A stretch of 64,000 nt of DNA from Emticicia sp. BO119 (GCF_013912375.1 NZ_JACETV010000002.1:434001-498000), one strand, 5' to 3'. Positions 53,120 through 62,294 are shown, numbered from the stretch's first letter. Notes: a model not told the origin generated them from the letters alone. Numbers and translations: made by a program.

Positions 53120-54185
53120 TAGAATCCATTCAATCTGTGATACATAATTGTTGTAGGCGTAATCCTATTATCATCATAAGTTTTTAGGAAAGATTTGATG
53201 AATTAGTTAACTCTACTAAAATAGGCGAAGGTTATTCTCAATTTACCTGCCTATCTATCTAAAGAATTTCTTTTCCTAACTTTATAGAAAAAAAAAGAAT
53301 TGGCAGCAAGGAAAACTTTCGTTAGTATTTCTTTTATGGGCATATATTTTCGCTAGTTGAACAATGTTTTTTGAGCAGGAATTTGAAGAAGATTCTAACT
53401 TTTGTCCTTATATCTAAGTGGGAAAGTTATTGAAGGCTTGCTATTGATTATAGAGTTATTAGTAATAATTGCCTATTAATAAGGAAATAATGCGTTAAAT
53501 CAGCACAATTCTCTTTGTGTACTCGATTTTTTAAAACCAGCATTGCATTATTCATAAATCCCTACCAAGTACCTAATGAATTTCTAGGAATTCATGAATA
53601 AAAATGCTAAACGCAAAAAGCAGGAATTTATAGTCTATTAATCAAAGAACGTTACTTATCCAGCTATATATAACCTTTCTGAATTTCATCAAATCTGCTA
53701 TTTTGAGGACATTTGTTTCTTCAAGTGCTTTAATGTTGCCTACTGAGTCTCATTAATAGCCACTTATTTATTCTTTTCATTCTTGCCTTTAATAAAGTGG
53801 AAAGGGTTCTTTTATCTGCATAATAATAGTGCAGTTTTACTGAGAATAAAATTTATACAGGGATGCTCAACTTTATACCTGAGTGCCTAATTCAATTGGT
53901 ATAAGGTCTTATAATAGATTGGTTTATTGCTTTTGCTAAATGAATTTTGCGTGTAGTATAAATTTATCTTGCTCCTAAAGCAATCCTTAGCATAGCATGG
54001 TCAATCGAATAAGATTTAAGAAGATTTGACAAATAAACTCATAGAGAACTTTCGAGAGCTAATGCAGTTTATACTAAGAGAGAACTAAAATAAAATAAAT
54101 CAGAGGTTATCGAATAAGATGAACTTTGTGTTAATTTGGGTTTTCAACCTATAATCATCTATTACTTTGTGAAAATACACATGCT
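53120..54185. other. Long spacer, no recognisable gene
   Basis: About 1 kb with stops in every frame. A short minus-strand stretch near 53650-53740 reads ALEETNVLKIADLMKFRKVI and looks coding-like, but the frame is soon closed and I could not assign it. It is possibly decayed mobile DNA. Confidence 0.35.
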
Positions 54186-54632
54186 ATGAAAAGACGCAGA
54201 ATTAACAGAAAACGAAAGTGGTTTCCATATTTAATCATTTTACTATTATTGCTCTTCCTCTTTGGGGTACTATATAAGTTATATCAGGAGCCATTACTAA
54301 AAAAGAAGGTAAACGCATACCTAGACAAAAAGGTAAATACGGAATCTCCATTAGACAGTACATTTATTGGAAAATGGGAATCATATAATAATACAGCAAT
54401 AGATGTTACTATATACAAAAAAAATGGCAGGATTTTTATACATGAAAATCTATTTGACAAAGCAGTATTCAATGAAGAATTAATCCCTGACACATTAAAT
54501 ACGGGCATAAAACTTACCTATAAAACAAAAGATGAAGAGTTTTTGGGTGAATACTTCATCATTGATAAGAAGAAGAATTTGCACTATTTCAATAAAGAAG
54601 GTAAAGAATTAGTAAAAAAAGAACCTAAATAG
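54186..54632 (+). CDS. Membrane-anchored hypothetical protein, 148 aa
   Basis: A very basic N-terminus (MKRRRINRKRKWFPY) is followed by one hydrophobic helix (LIILLLLLFLFGVLYKLY). The remainder is a soluble domain of lipocalin-like beta pattern: FIGKWESYNNTAIDVTIYKK, NGRIFIHENLFDK, IKLTYKTKDEEFLGEYFIID and KKKNLHYFNKEGKEL. The positive-inside rule places the soluble domain outside the cytoplasm. It ends about 50 bases before the IS256-family element. The function is unknown. Confidence 0.6.
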   Translation: MKRRRINRKRKWFPYLIILLLLLFLFGVLYKLYQEPLLKKKVNAYLDKKVNTESPLDSTFIGKWESYNNTAIDVTIYKKNGRIFIHENLFDKAVFNEELIPDTLNTGIKLTYKTKDEEFLGEYFIIDKKKNLHYFNKEGKELVKKEPK

Positions 54633-54744
54633 AGTTTTTATATCATCCATGTAGCCCTTGAATTTTGCATACGAGACTATTTTTTAAACTGTGTCAAGTA
54701 AAAGTTTTAGCAATTTTATAACTTTACTTAAACACAGTTTTTTT

Positions 54745-55977
54745 ATGGAACCGAATCAAGACTTCAATTTCGAGGAGTTCAAAGCTGAAGCTATTAAGGG
54801 GCTTTACTCAGGTAAACCCTTGACAGGCGAAAATGGGATTTTTGCGCCTATGCTCAAACATTTTTTAGAACAATCTTTACAGGGAGAGATGGACTCTCAT
54901 TTGTCATCAGAACGAGCAAATGGCTCTGTCAATAGGCGTAATGGAGTATCAGTCAAGAGAGTGAAAAGTAGTGCTGGGGAGTTTGAACTTCAAACACCCC
55001 GAGACCGTTTGGTAAATTTTGAGCCAAGTATAGTTCCCAAACGACAAGTTGTATTGACGGAGCAGTTAGAGGGTCAGATTATTTCGATGTATAGCCGAGG
55101 TATGAGCTATTCGGAAATAGGTAAACATTTACAGGAAATCTATGCTTATAGCCTATCACCAAGTGAAATTTCGAGCATTACTGACAAAGTCATACCAATG
55201 CTTCGAGAATGGCAACAGCGACCCTTATCTAGTGTTTATGTAGTAGCCTGGTTAGATGCCATGTATTATAAAGTTCGTGTAGATGGAAAAGTAACGACAC
55301 GAGTGCTTTATAGTGTTATTGGGCTTAATTTACAAGGAAAGAAAGAGGTTTTAGGTATTTATTTAACAGAAAGTGAAGGTGCTAAGTTTTGGCTAAGTGT
55401 CTTGCAAGACTTTAAAAATAGAGGAGTAGATGATATTTTCATAGCTTGTGTAGATGGTTTAAAAGGTTTTCCAGAAGCTATCGAAGCGACCTTTCCAAAG
55501 ACTCAAACACAACTTTGTGTCGTTCATCAAATCAGAAATTCATTACGCTTTATCCCGCAGAAACATCTTAAAGAATTTATTATAGACTTGAAAGCGGTTT
55601 ATCAAGCCCCTGTCCTTGTTGTAGCCGAAGAAAACTTATTAGTATTATCAGAAAAATGGGGAAAAATTTATCCCAAAGCTGTTGAGGGCTGGATTAATAA
55701 TTGGGAGAAGCTATCAGTGTTTTTTCAATATTCACCATCTATTAGAAAAATTATTTATACCACTAATACGATTGAAGCATATCATCGTCAAATTCGTAAA
55801 TTAACAAAAACTAAGGGAGCTTTTACGTCTGATAATGCCCTACTGAAATTGGCATATTTAGCCATTATTAACATGGACAAACTTTGGAATAAAACCGTTT
55901 TTGCCTGGAAAGAAATTCTCTCAGAAATCACTATTATTTTCGCTGATAGGATTGGAAAGGAAGATTTCGAGTTATAA
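54745..55977 (+). CDS. IS256-family transposase
   Basis: A DDE transposase of 410 residues. The start FKAEAIKGLYSGKPLTGENG leads to the conserved MDSHLSSERANGSVNRRNGV, then QIISMYSRGMSYSEIGKHLQ, then VVAWLDAMYYKVRVDGKVTT (first Asp) and IFIACVDGLKGFPEAIEATF (second Asp), QLCVVHQIRNSLRFI, and YTTNTIEAYHRQIRKLTKTK (catalytic Glu). It is complete, so the element may still be active. The ATG at 54745 is used because the upstream part of the frame lies inside the inverted repeat. Confidence 0.95.
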   Translation: MEPNQDFNFEEFKAEAIKGLYSGKPLTGENGIFAPMLKHFLEQSLQGEMDSHLSSERANGSVNRRNGVSVKRVKSSAGEFELQTPRDRLVNFEPSIVPKRQVVLTEQLEGQIISMYSRGMSYSEIGKHLQEIYAYSLSPSEISSITDKVIPMLREWQQRPLSSVYVVAWLDAMYYKVRVDGKVTTRVLYSVIGLNLQGKKEVLGIYLTESEGAKFWLSVLQDFKNRGVDDIFIACVDGLKGFPEAIEATFPKTQTQLCVVHQIRNSLRFIPQKHLKEFIIDLKAVYQAPVLVVAEENLLVLSEKWGKIYPKAVEGWINNWEKLSVFFQYSPSIRKIIYTTNTIEAYHRQIRKLTKTKGAFTSDNALLKLAYLAIINMDKLWNKTVFAWKEILSEITIIFADRIGKEDFEL

Positions 55978-56011
55978 GTTTTGGTTGAAAAAACCAAAAC
56001 TTATAACTCGC
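55969..56011 (+). terminator. Large perfect stem-loop at the end of the IS256 transposase gene
   Basis: cgagttataagttttggtt pairs perfectly with aaccaaaacttataactcg across a five-base loop. The left arm covers the last codons and the stop codon. It probably terminates transcription and may also limit read-through from outside the IS. Confidence 0.75.
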
Positions 56012-56240
56012 TCAAGTTAATTTGACACAGTTTGAAAAATACTCCCTTGCATACAATTTTTCATCCTATCTATTTCTAAAGATAGCAATAGGGCTACAGA
56101 ATACAACTCTTTCTATAAATCTTTATAAATGTTCTTAAATTGGTTCTGTTTATAAATATTTATATGCTTTTACTTGAATGAGTATAAAAATTCCCTTAAA
56201 TTGGATGGAATTTTTCATATAATTAATTATTTTTAATGCT

Positions 56241-56390
56241 GTGACAGCAATCTTTTTAGCATGTTTTTTATCTTTCGGCTTAGGGATAATAGTCGGTGTT
56301 TCTATTATGGTTTATAGAAGAGAAACTCATAAAGAAATAATTCACAACTCTTCAGATATCAATCTCCTTGAGTTTATTAATTTAAATTAA
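56241..56390 (+). CDS. Possible small membrane protein (49 aa)
   Basis: From the GTG at 56241 the frame encodes a hydrophobic helix (TAIFLACFLSFGLGIIVGVS, then IMVY) followed by a basic and polar tail (RRETHKEIIHNSSDINLLEF). This has the pattern of a one-helix membrane protein with a cytoplasmic tail. There is no clear ribosome site and the start is uncertain, so coding status is tentative. Confidence 0.35.
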   Translation: MTAIFLACFLSFGLGIIVGVSIMVYRRETHKEIIHNSSDINLLEFINLN

Positions 56391-56792
56391 AAGTATAGAA
56401 TAGAAACAAGCGGTTCTTCTATTGAAAAAGTTTCTTTTTAAGTGGTCTAACTGAAGAGAGAAACGGACTTATATATTTTATCAGATGCATATGGAGTTAC
56501 TTTACGGTTGTTAACCATTCAAAAATGTTATAGGAATAAAATATTGATTATTTAACTGCGATTTCCTCATAGGCCAGAAATAAAAAGCATGGAGTAGAGA
56601 ATAAATAATCAAAATATTTGAAGAGGTAAAAATTATTTGTTATGCAGAACTATATTGATAAAAGAAACCATATGATGTCGTTTATAGCCAATAAGTTTAT
56701 TCCAGTAAGATCAATTTATGCTATATAAGGCTGCTTTTATTTATAAATATGCCATAAAATAAATTTACTTTAAAGAAGTTATTGGTTTTAAT

Positions 56793-56880
56793 TAGTTTTG
56801 AGCGGAGTGCTTGTTAGTGAAGCGCTCGTTGTAGTTAAACATAGTAATAGAGTCTCAAGACATTGTCTTGAGACTTTCTA
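56793..56880 (+). ncRNA. Candidate small RNA with two hairpins
   Basis: TAGTTTTG at 56793 fits the -7 consensus TAnnTTTG, although no good -33 box lies upstream. It is followed by a hairpin gagtgctt / aagcgctc (56805-56827, one G-U pair) and a perfect ten-base hairpin agtctcaaga / tcttgagact (56851-56875) with a following ttct. There is no ORF inside. The last hairpin may simply be a terminator, and the start could lie elsewhere. Confidence 0.4.
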
Positions 56881-57208
56881 TTGTAATTAGGCTCCTGTAA
56901 TTGATAGTCAATTAATTTAAAATTTAGTTTTTGCATCATTGATTAATAACTACTAAGTAGTGCCAAAGCAAGTATGAGATAAAATATTGTAAAAGTACTA
57001 TTTCTTTAAAATGAAACTTATAGCCCTACTTATTCTTAAATACTTATATTGTCCAAGTAGAGCACTATCAGGTGATTTAGAAGTGAAAAAACATATCCAG
57101 CAATTAGAACCAATAAAGATTATAGCGATAGATGGTTTATGTAGAGGATTCCACCTATTAATTTATTTTTTATTCTGCAATAAGGTTATATATATAGCTG
57201 ATAATTAA

Positions 57209-57338
57209 ATAGTTATGTTTACGGAAAAATATCAGAAAATACTTAATAACAGTTCTTTAGCACGGGGTAAAATAAAGAATATTAAAAGCAAAATCCGGAT
57301 TAGTTTGGTGATAATCAAGTTATTATATCTATAGACGA
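57209..57338 (+). promoter_or_regulatory. Probable CRISPR leader
   Basis: AT-rich DNA next to the best-conserved repeats, on the side opposite the decayed ones. The orientation follows from repeat decay and from the 3' ATTGAAA(T/C) handle. Confidence 0.5.
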
Positions 57339-58791
57339 CATTAAGAGGTCCTTCCACTAAAATAAGGATTGAAATGGCGTGGATGGTTCTAACAATAAGT
57401 GCATTAAGGTTAGCATTAAGAGGTCCTTCCACTAAAATAAGGATTGAAATTTATTATACAGTAAACATGGGGCCAGTTGTAGCTCCTCATTAAGAGGTCC
57501 TTCCACTAAAATAAGGATTGAAATAGCGTCATTAAAAGGAATGGCGTTCAAAATACTATTCATTAAGAGGTCCTTCCACTAAAATAAGGATTGAAATGCT
57601 ACTGACAAACAACTAAAAATCATACGTGTAGCCATCATTAAGAGGTCCTTCCACTAAAATAAGGATTGAAATCTTGTATACCTGATGTTTTGCCGTCGTT
57701 TTCGAGTACCATTAAGAGGTCCTTCCACTAAAATAAGGATTGAAATATAATCGACCTGGAATACTGTTTTGGCGTGATGTGGCATTAAGAGGTCCTTCCA
57801 CTAAAATAAGGATTGAAATCCATTATGAGATTGAATAGATGTAATAGGTAGTTTGCCATTAAGAGGCCCTTCCACTAAAATAAGGATTGAAATTTTTTAA
57901 TTGATAATACCGATCCCCCTTTTTGGCATCATTAAGAGGTCCTTCCACTAAAATAAGGATTGAAATGTGCTAAATACTTTATTGAACTCATCTGAGGCAT
58001 CGGACATTAAGAGATCCTTCCACTAAAATAAGGATTGAAATATAACCTGAAGAGCTGCTGTTATATTCACATCATCATCATTAAGAGGTCCTTCCACTAA
58101 AATAAGGATTGAAATGCAATAGGCGGCAATACTTCCAACAAAAACAGCGTATCATTAAGAGGTCCTCCCACTAAAATAAGGATTGAAATCAATATTGCCA
58201 TCAACATTTTGCCCCCAAAGCACCTTTGGCGGTTGTCATTAAGAGGTCCTTCCACTAAAATAAGGATTGAAATATTCTTCTATATGCTTGTCATCAAATA
58301 AGGCAATAAACATTAGGAGGTCCTTCCATTAAAATAAGGATTGAAATAACGCTTTTAAAATGGAATATTCGAATGAGATAAAGCATTAGGAAGTACTTCC
58401 ACTAAAATAAGGATTGAAACTCAGTCAATTCGATTATGTATCTTAAGCCTCTCATTTTCATTAGGAGGTTCTTCCACTAAAATGAGGATTGAAACCCAGT
58501 AGTCGGATAGAAATAGAAGCCTTGTGCAGCTTTATTAGGAAGTTCTTCCATTAAAATAAGGATTGAAACACCAATTATCTCAAGTATCTGCCATTTGGTG
58601 ACTACAGACATGAGGAGGTACTTCCACTAAAATAAGGATTGAAACTATTCCTCACCAGTTTCAGTTATTCTACAATTATTAACATTAGAAGGTTCTTCCA
58701 CTAAAATAAAGATTGAAACAAATAAGTAGTTACTAGAAGAGAACAGTAAATCCGTATTAAGAAATTTTTGGAATAAAATAAATATTGATAT
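57339..58791 (+). CRISPR. CRISPR array, 20 repeats, 19 spacers, no cas genes in view
   Basis: The 37-bp repeat starts cattaagaggtccttccact and ends aaaataaggattgaaat. The 36-base cores begin at 57340, 57415, 57489, 57562, 57637, 57711, 57784, 57858, 57931, 58006, 58080, 58154, 58238, 58312, 58385, 58460, 58534, 58610, 58684 and 58756. Repeats 1-13 are nearly identical. From repeat 14 on they drift, and from repeat 15 the end changes from GAAAT to GAAAC. Repeat 20 is strongly decayed. Spacers are 36-40 bases except the twelfth, 48. Inside the repeat tcctt pairs with aagga around ccactaaaat, leaving an ATTGAAAT 3' handle as in class 1 (Cas6-processed) systems. The decayed end marks the distal side, so the leader should be on the left. 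Confidence 0.95.
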
Positions 58792-59309
58792 TCAATTAAG
58801 CTTAACATGCTATTTTAGGTATTGAGTGCATGATAGTCACGCTTTTCACGAAGTTAATAGTATGTACAGTGAAAACTATCACATTCCTTCACTGATTTAA
58901 AAATGCTCTCCGAATCTCTTTGCATTTTTGAAGCAGTTGCTTGAGTGGCTCAAAACTGGCGTTGTTAATTTTGCCTAATCTTCCTTTCTTTGCATTATCA
59001 AGTGAAAACTTGATGGTATATGGACAGTAGAAAGCCACTTACTAGGTGGCTTTTCTCTCTTATCATTGCTCAGTAGGAGTAACTGTGATTTTTTTCAGAA
59101 ACACTTCCAATAGCATAAGTATTGCAACTGACCTTTATTAGCATATTCTTATAAAATGTTATCTTTTTGAAAATCATTTTACAATTACTTTAAATCAATT
59201 CATTGATAAATTGTCAGAACATCTGATAAAACTTTCATAATTTTAATAAGTTTTAATACTAAAATTGATTGTAGGTAGTTAGAATAGTGTTTTATAGTTT
59301 TAAATTATT
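58792..59309. other. Spacer after the CRISPR array, with a gene relic and a hairpin
   Basis: On the minus strand (about 58898-59035) a frame without a start codon reads FSLDNAKKGRLGKINNASFE, then PLKQLLQKCKEIRRAFLNQ, and stops; it looks like the C-terminal end of a lost gene I cannot name. The hairpin aaagccac / gtggcttt (59031-59053) followed by T-rich DNA is a likely terminator. Confidence 0.4.
59029..59056 (+). terminator. Terminator-like hairpin
   Basis: aaagccac and gtggcttt pair around a seven-base loop, with T and C after it. There is no intact gene directly upstream on the plus strand. Confidence 0.5.
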
Positions 59310-59651
59310 ATGGAAGTTCTGAAAAAGAAGAAATTGGCTCTATTAATTAGTTTTTTTATACTGGCCATCCAAGCATATACACCTCCTAAATTTAGATGTT
59401 CCATTATTGCTGATGGGCAATGTCTTTTAGGTAAAAATATGTTTATTAATAATCCCTATATCAATTCGACCTTTAAAGTTACCGTCAGAACTTACAGACA
59501 GGAAGGTACTAAAAAGAGTAAAAGCGATAAGATATATAAAGTTATTGCAGGCGGTCGGATTTTTCTTGGTTGTACTAAAGAATCGCTCTCATCCTACCCC
59601 CACTTTGTTGATAAACAGTATGAAATTATAAATGAGACAAGAATATTGTAA
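59310..59651 (+). CDS. Hypothetical exported protein, 113 aa
   Basis: The start KKKKLALLISFFILAIQAYT is a signal peptide or N-terminal anchor. The rest is basic with three Cys (PKFRCSIIADGQCLLGKNMF and GGRIFLGCTKES). It has no recognised family. The gene has its own start region after a very AT-rich stretch. It is probably secreted or periplasmic. Confidence 0.5.
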   Translation: MEVLKKKKLALLISFFILAIQAYTPPKFRCSIIADGQCLLGKNMFINNPYINSTFKVTVRTYRQEGTKKSKSDKIYKVIAGGRIFLGCTKESLSSYPHFVDKQYEIINETRIL

Positions 59652-60360
59652 TTTCAATCAGTAAAAAGAGTTTAAGAGAAATATAGGATTATACAATTGA
59701 TAAGGTCATATTCCCCTAAGACAATAATTATTCTTCTATTACATTTTACACAAACAGCCCTCCCAATCATCAAAACATTATCATTTAATACCTATTATTT
59801 TACTAAATTGTATTCCTTTTCAACTATGCACTTCACCTGCAGATTAATCATGTTATTTTCTTTATAGTTAATTCTATAGAAGAGAATACCGATAGGGTTG
59901 TAGGAGGCGCATGTGATTCAATATCTTTTGCTTCTATACTTGTGCATCGTTTACACTTGGTGGTAATTCTTTTCATGCGAATGTCTCTGAGAATGGAATA
60001 CTTTGAAGAGGTGCCCAAATAAGGAATATCAGGGAGTATGATAAGCTGACTATTTAGCAGCATAGTCTCAGCCGTTCGTGTTCTTTAAAACAATTGTTTA
60101 TGTTATTCAACCATTAAAGACCACTTATTACATACGACTTTTATTAAAGGAGCATTCTTATACTATTATTGAATGATAACTTTAAAACCCTTCTTTCCAT
60201 GGATTCGTACTTGAGTAAATTTACCCTGAAAAAAGCCTGTCAAGTGACAGGCCTTTTACAATAAATAGTAAGAATAATAGAGAATAATATTAAAACAAAG
60301 AAATTGCGGTTTTGTTTTAACAAGACATTACTAGGTTTATTTCAATGTATATTGCACAGG
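59652..60360. other. Spacer upstream (plus side) of the VanX-like gene end
   Basis: A minus-strand open frame at 59848-60063 (71 codons, start MLLNSQLIILPDIPYLGTSS, including CKRC) has no clear ribosome site or family and is left unassigned. A terminator hairpin for the minus-strand peptidase gene lies at 60229-60257. Confidence 0.4.
60229..60257 (-). terminator. Terminator of the VanX-like gene
   Basis: gcctgtc / gacaggc with a four-base loop. Read on the minus strand it ends in a run of six T. It lies about 100 bases after the peptidase stop codon and could also work on the plus strand. Confidence 0.7.
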
Positions 60361-61128
60361 CTATTGGATAATCTTATACAATTCTTTTGCTTTAGATCTA
60401 GCCAAAGCATTAAAATGCCACCATTTGTTGTTACTTTTAAAGTATCCCGCTTTCGTCATGGCATTTCTCAGAATGAGTCGGTTATCCACCTGTTCTTTGG
60501 TTAATTTATCCTTTGCCAGCATCTGATTTTCCAGAACCGGTGAAGCAAGTTCTCCGAAATACTCGTATTCAGTACCCATATCTAATATTTTCTTAGCAGA
60601 GGTATCATAGATGGTAAGGTCAACTGCTGAGCCAAAATTGTGGTTTGAGCCTTCGGCAGGATCATCTACAAAGTTGACTCTTTTGGCAGGTGGAATAGTA
60701 TCCAATGCTGACCAGAACTTTTGTTGTACTGAGAGTGGACGGGCAGCATCATACACCAAAAGGCGTAAATCAGGATGCTCTTTCTGAAGAATTTTATTGG
60801 CATTAACAAGCATCTCTGCAGGTTTTTGCTGTAAATAACCATGTATCAATTCGCCATACAGGTCAGTCTGTAAAAAGTTATCTGTCGTTGAATATTTAAG
60901 TTCAACCATAATAGTTGAATCAAGCGATTGAATATCAATTAGCCCCTGACTGATTATTTGTTGTTCTAATGCCGCAATATCAGTTCTCACGACTCTAGCC
61001 ACTGTATCCTGAGGTGTATATACTGAATCTTCCTGCACGGTAAAGGTGATGTCATTATTGGAACATGAACAACGGGCCATTAGAAAAACTGTCATTGCCA
61101 GCAATGAAATAAGGCTAGGTTTTGTCAT
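60361..61128 (-). CDS. VanX-like D-Ala-D-Ala dipeptidase (M15 family), altered catalytic motif
   Basis: The fold and zinc ligands of VanX/DdpX are present: YDAARPLSVQQKFW with the Arg of the substrate pocket (about 130), and EGSNHNFGSAVDLTIYD with His 163 and Asp 170 (the S.H..G.A.D motif). The last ligand is in KWWHFNALA (His 238). In active family members that last motif is EWWHF, where Glu is the catalytic base; here it is Lys 235. An N-terminal signal with cysteines (LMARCSCS) suggests export, perhaps as a lipoprotein. If active it would cut D-Ala-D-Ala dipeptide in the periplasm. The Lys change makes activity doubtful. Confidence 0.85.
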   Translation of the reverse strand: MTKPSLISLLAMTVFLMARCSCSNNDITFTVQEDSVYTPQDTVARVVRTDIAALEQQIISQGLIDIQSLDSTIMVELKYSTTDNFLQTDLYGELIHGYLQQKPAEMLVNANKILQKEHPDLRLLVYDAARPLSVQQKFWSALDTIPPAKRVNFVDDPAEGSNHNFGSAVDLTIYDTSAKKILDMGTEYEYFGELASPVLENQMLAKDKLTKEQVDNRLILRNAMTKAGYFKSNNKWWHFNALARSKAKELYKIIQ

Positions 61129-61503
61129 AACAAAAGATTTTTTTAAATATTTGATTGATTTTTGAGAATCTTAAGAATTTAAATATAAAGATATGTTTAT
61201 TTTTATTTTGTCAACAAATTTAACCTAAAATCACGTATTTATTACATCCAATTCTCATGGGTACTTAATTCAAAATACTAATTATTTCATAGAGTTCTCC
61301 AGTTTGGGCTTTCTGACCCGACATGACCACTCTGATTTTTCTTCCCGGATTTAGTTGGTATAAAATCAAGTTTGAACAGGTATTTTGCAATATTTGACTG
61401 AAAGACCTACCTTAAAATAAAAAGTACTATTAAATATTGTAATTATAAGCTATTTTTGTTCACCCGTAAAAAATAACAGATTTACCTTATAAGAATTAAA
61501 GCT
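61129..61503. other. Divergent spacer
   Basis: AT-rich region between the VanX-like gene and the next membrane-protein gene; no gene or clear promoter was seen. Confidence 0.4.
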
Positions 61504-61980
61504 ATGGTAGTGATATTTGTTGTGACGATTGTTTTAATAGCTTGTCTGGCTATTGTGCTCCCTGCATTAAAAAATAAGAAATTAAGTAACAATTACTTTC
61601 AGAATGAAATAACTTTCAATAAAATACCGGAGCCAAAAACTGCACTAAGACTGATAGAGTATGGAGTCGCATTCATGGTAATCGGAGGATTATTTGTAGT
61701 ATTTACTTTGTTTCTCTATATAGATATTCCATTCAGTAAAAACAGAGATTCTTTAAACGTATATAAAGAAGCGACGGATGCAGGTTTAGGCAATAAAAAA
61801 CGAGATTTTCTACTATCTTCAGTAGTTTTGCTTATTTCAGGAAATATCATGCTTCTCATTGGGAATAGCCTATTTCTCAATACTGAAAGTGTCCCTCAAC
61901 GCCAAATTACTAAAAAAGAGGAAGCTATAAATGACCTCTTAGAGGAGGATATAGTTTTAGACCAGGAAATTTTGGTTTAA
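61504..61980 (+). CDS. Hypothetical membrane protein, 158 aa
   Basis: It has three hydrophobic segments: VVIFVVTIVLIACLAIVLPA at the N-terminus, GVAFMVIGGLFVVFTLFLYI (about 58-77) and FLLSSVVLLISGNIMLLIGN (about 102-121). The C-terminal tail is acidic (KKEEAINDLLEEDIVLDQEI). No family is recognised. A clean terminator lies about 75 bases after its stop, so it is probably a single-gene transcript. Confidence 0.6.
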   Translation: MVVIFVVTIVLIACLAIVLPALKNKKLSNNYFQNEITFNKIPEPKTALRLIEYGVAFMVIGGLFVVFTLFLYIDIPFSKNRDSLNVYKEATDAGLGNKKRDFLLSSVVLLISGNIMLLIGNSLFLNTESVPQRQITKKEEAINDLLEEDIVLDQEILV

Positions 61981-62053
61981 TAATTATTGCTTTCTTGAGT
62001 TTTTTCTTTCAGATTCATCTATTTTACCAACTATTTATAGGATAACCCCATAG

Positions 62054-62083
62054 AAAATGCCCGATTCAATCGGGCATTTTTCT
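62054..62083 (+). terminator. Terminator after the 158-aa membrane protein
   Basis: aaaatgcccgat pairs perfectly with atcgggcatttt around a three-base loop and is followed by tct. Confidence 0.8.
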
Positions 62084-62204
62084 AAGTTAACATATTCATT
62101 TGCTACCGCTTAAAAAGATTTTTAGTTTTTTTTAAAATCTACGCAACCTTTCTCATTGACTTTCCGTAAATATTACAAAATATAATAGCTATAATTATAT
62201 TTCA

Positions 62205-62238
62205 TTGAATTTGTCATAGTAATTGTAGTTTATATTTA
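62205..62238 (+). promoter_or_regulatory. Promoter-like block B, twin of the 49.76 kb block
   Basis: TTG at 62205 and TATATTTA at 62231, 23 bases apart, within sequence that matches the block near 49757 at most positions (cattgaattt, then agtttatattt.tagacta.gatt). Confidence 0.35.
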
Positions 62239-62250
62239 TAGACTAGGATT

Positions 62251-62294
62251 ATTGAAGCAAGAAAGCCCAACAAACCGGGCTTTCTTGCTTCAAT
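62251..62294 (+). terminator. Very strong 18-bp hairpin, twin locus B
   Basis: attgaagcaagaaagccc pairs perfectly with gggctttcttgcttcaat around an eight-base loop. It directly follows the promoter-like block and has no gene between, so it could end a tiny RNA or act as an upstream barrier for the next gene. Confidence 0.7.

Larger units (their letters stand above)
54679..56040 (+). mobile_element. IS256-family insertion sequence
   Basis: The ends read attttttaaactgtgtcaa (left) and ttgacacagtttgaaaaat (right), inverted repeats matching at 18 of 19 positions. A single intact IS256-type transposase fills the element, followed by a large stem-loop. No 8-bp target duplication is visible outside the repeats, so the exact ends are uncertain by a few bases. 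Confidence 0.8.
56041..57338. other. Spacer between the IS256 element and the CRISPR array
   Basis: AT-rich. It holds a small membrane-protein ORF and a candidate small RNA (both listed). A 65-codon open frame at 57011-57208 has no recognisable features. The last 130 bases before the first repeat should include the CRISPR leader. No cas gene is present. Confidence 0.45.

Noticed and set aside
53120-54185. Decayed transposase in the long spacer
   Set aside because: Only one short coding-like stretch could be read, not enough ordered blocks to name a family.
57011-57208. 65-codon frame upstream of the CRISPR array considered as a small cas-associated gene
   Set aside because: No motif, no convincing start signal and no similarity that I can recognise.
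57339-58791. Possibility that the CRISPR-like repeats are a protein-coding tandem repeat or a MITE cluster
   Set aside because: Regular 36-40 base unique spacers, a 37-base repeat with a short internal stem and an ATTGAAA handle fit CRISPR and not a coding repeat.
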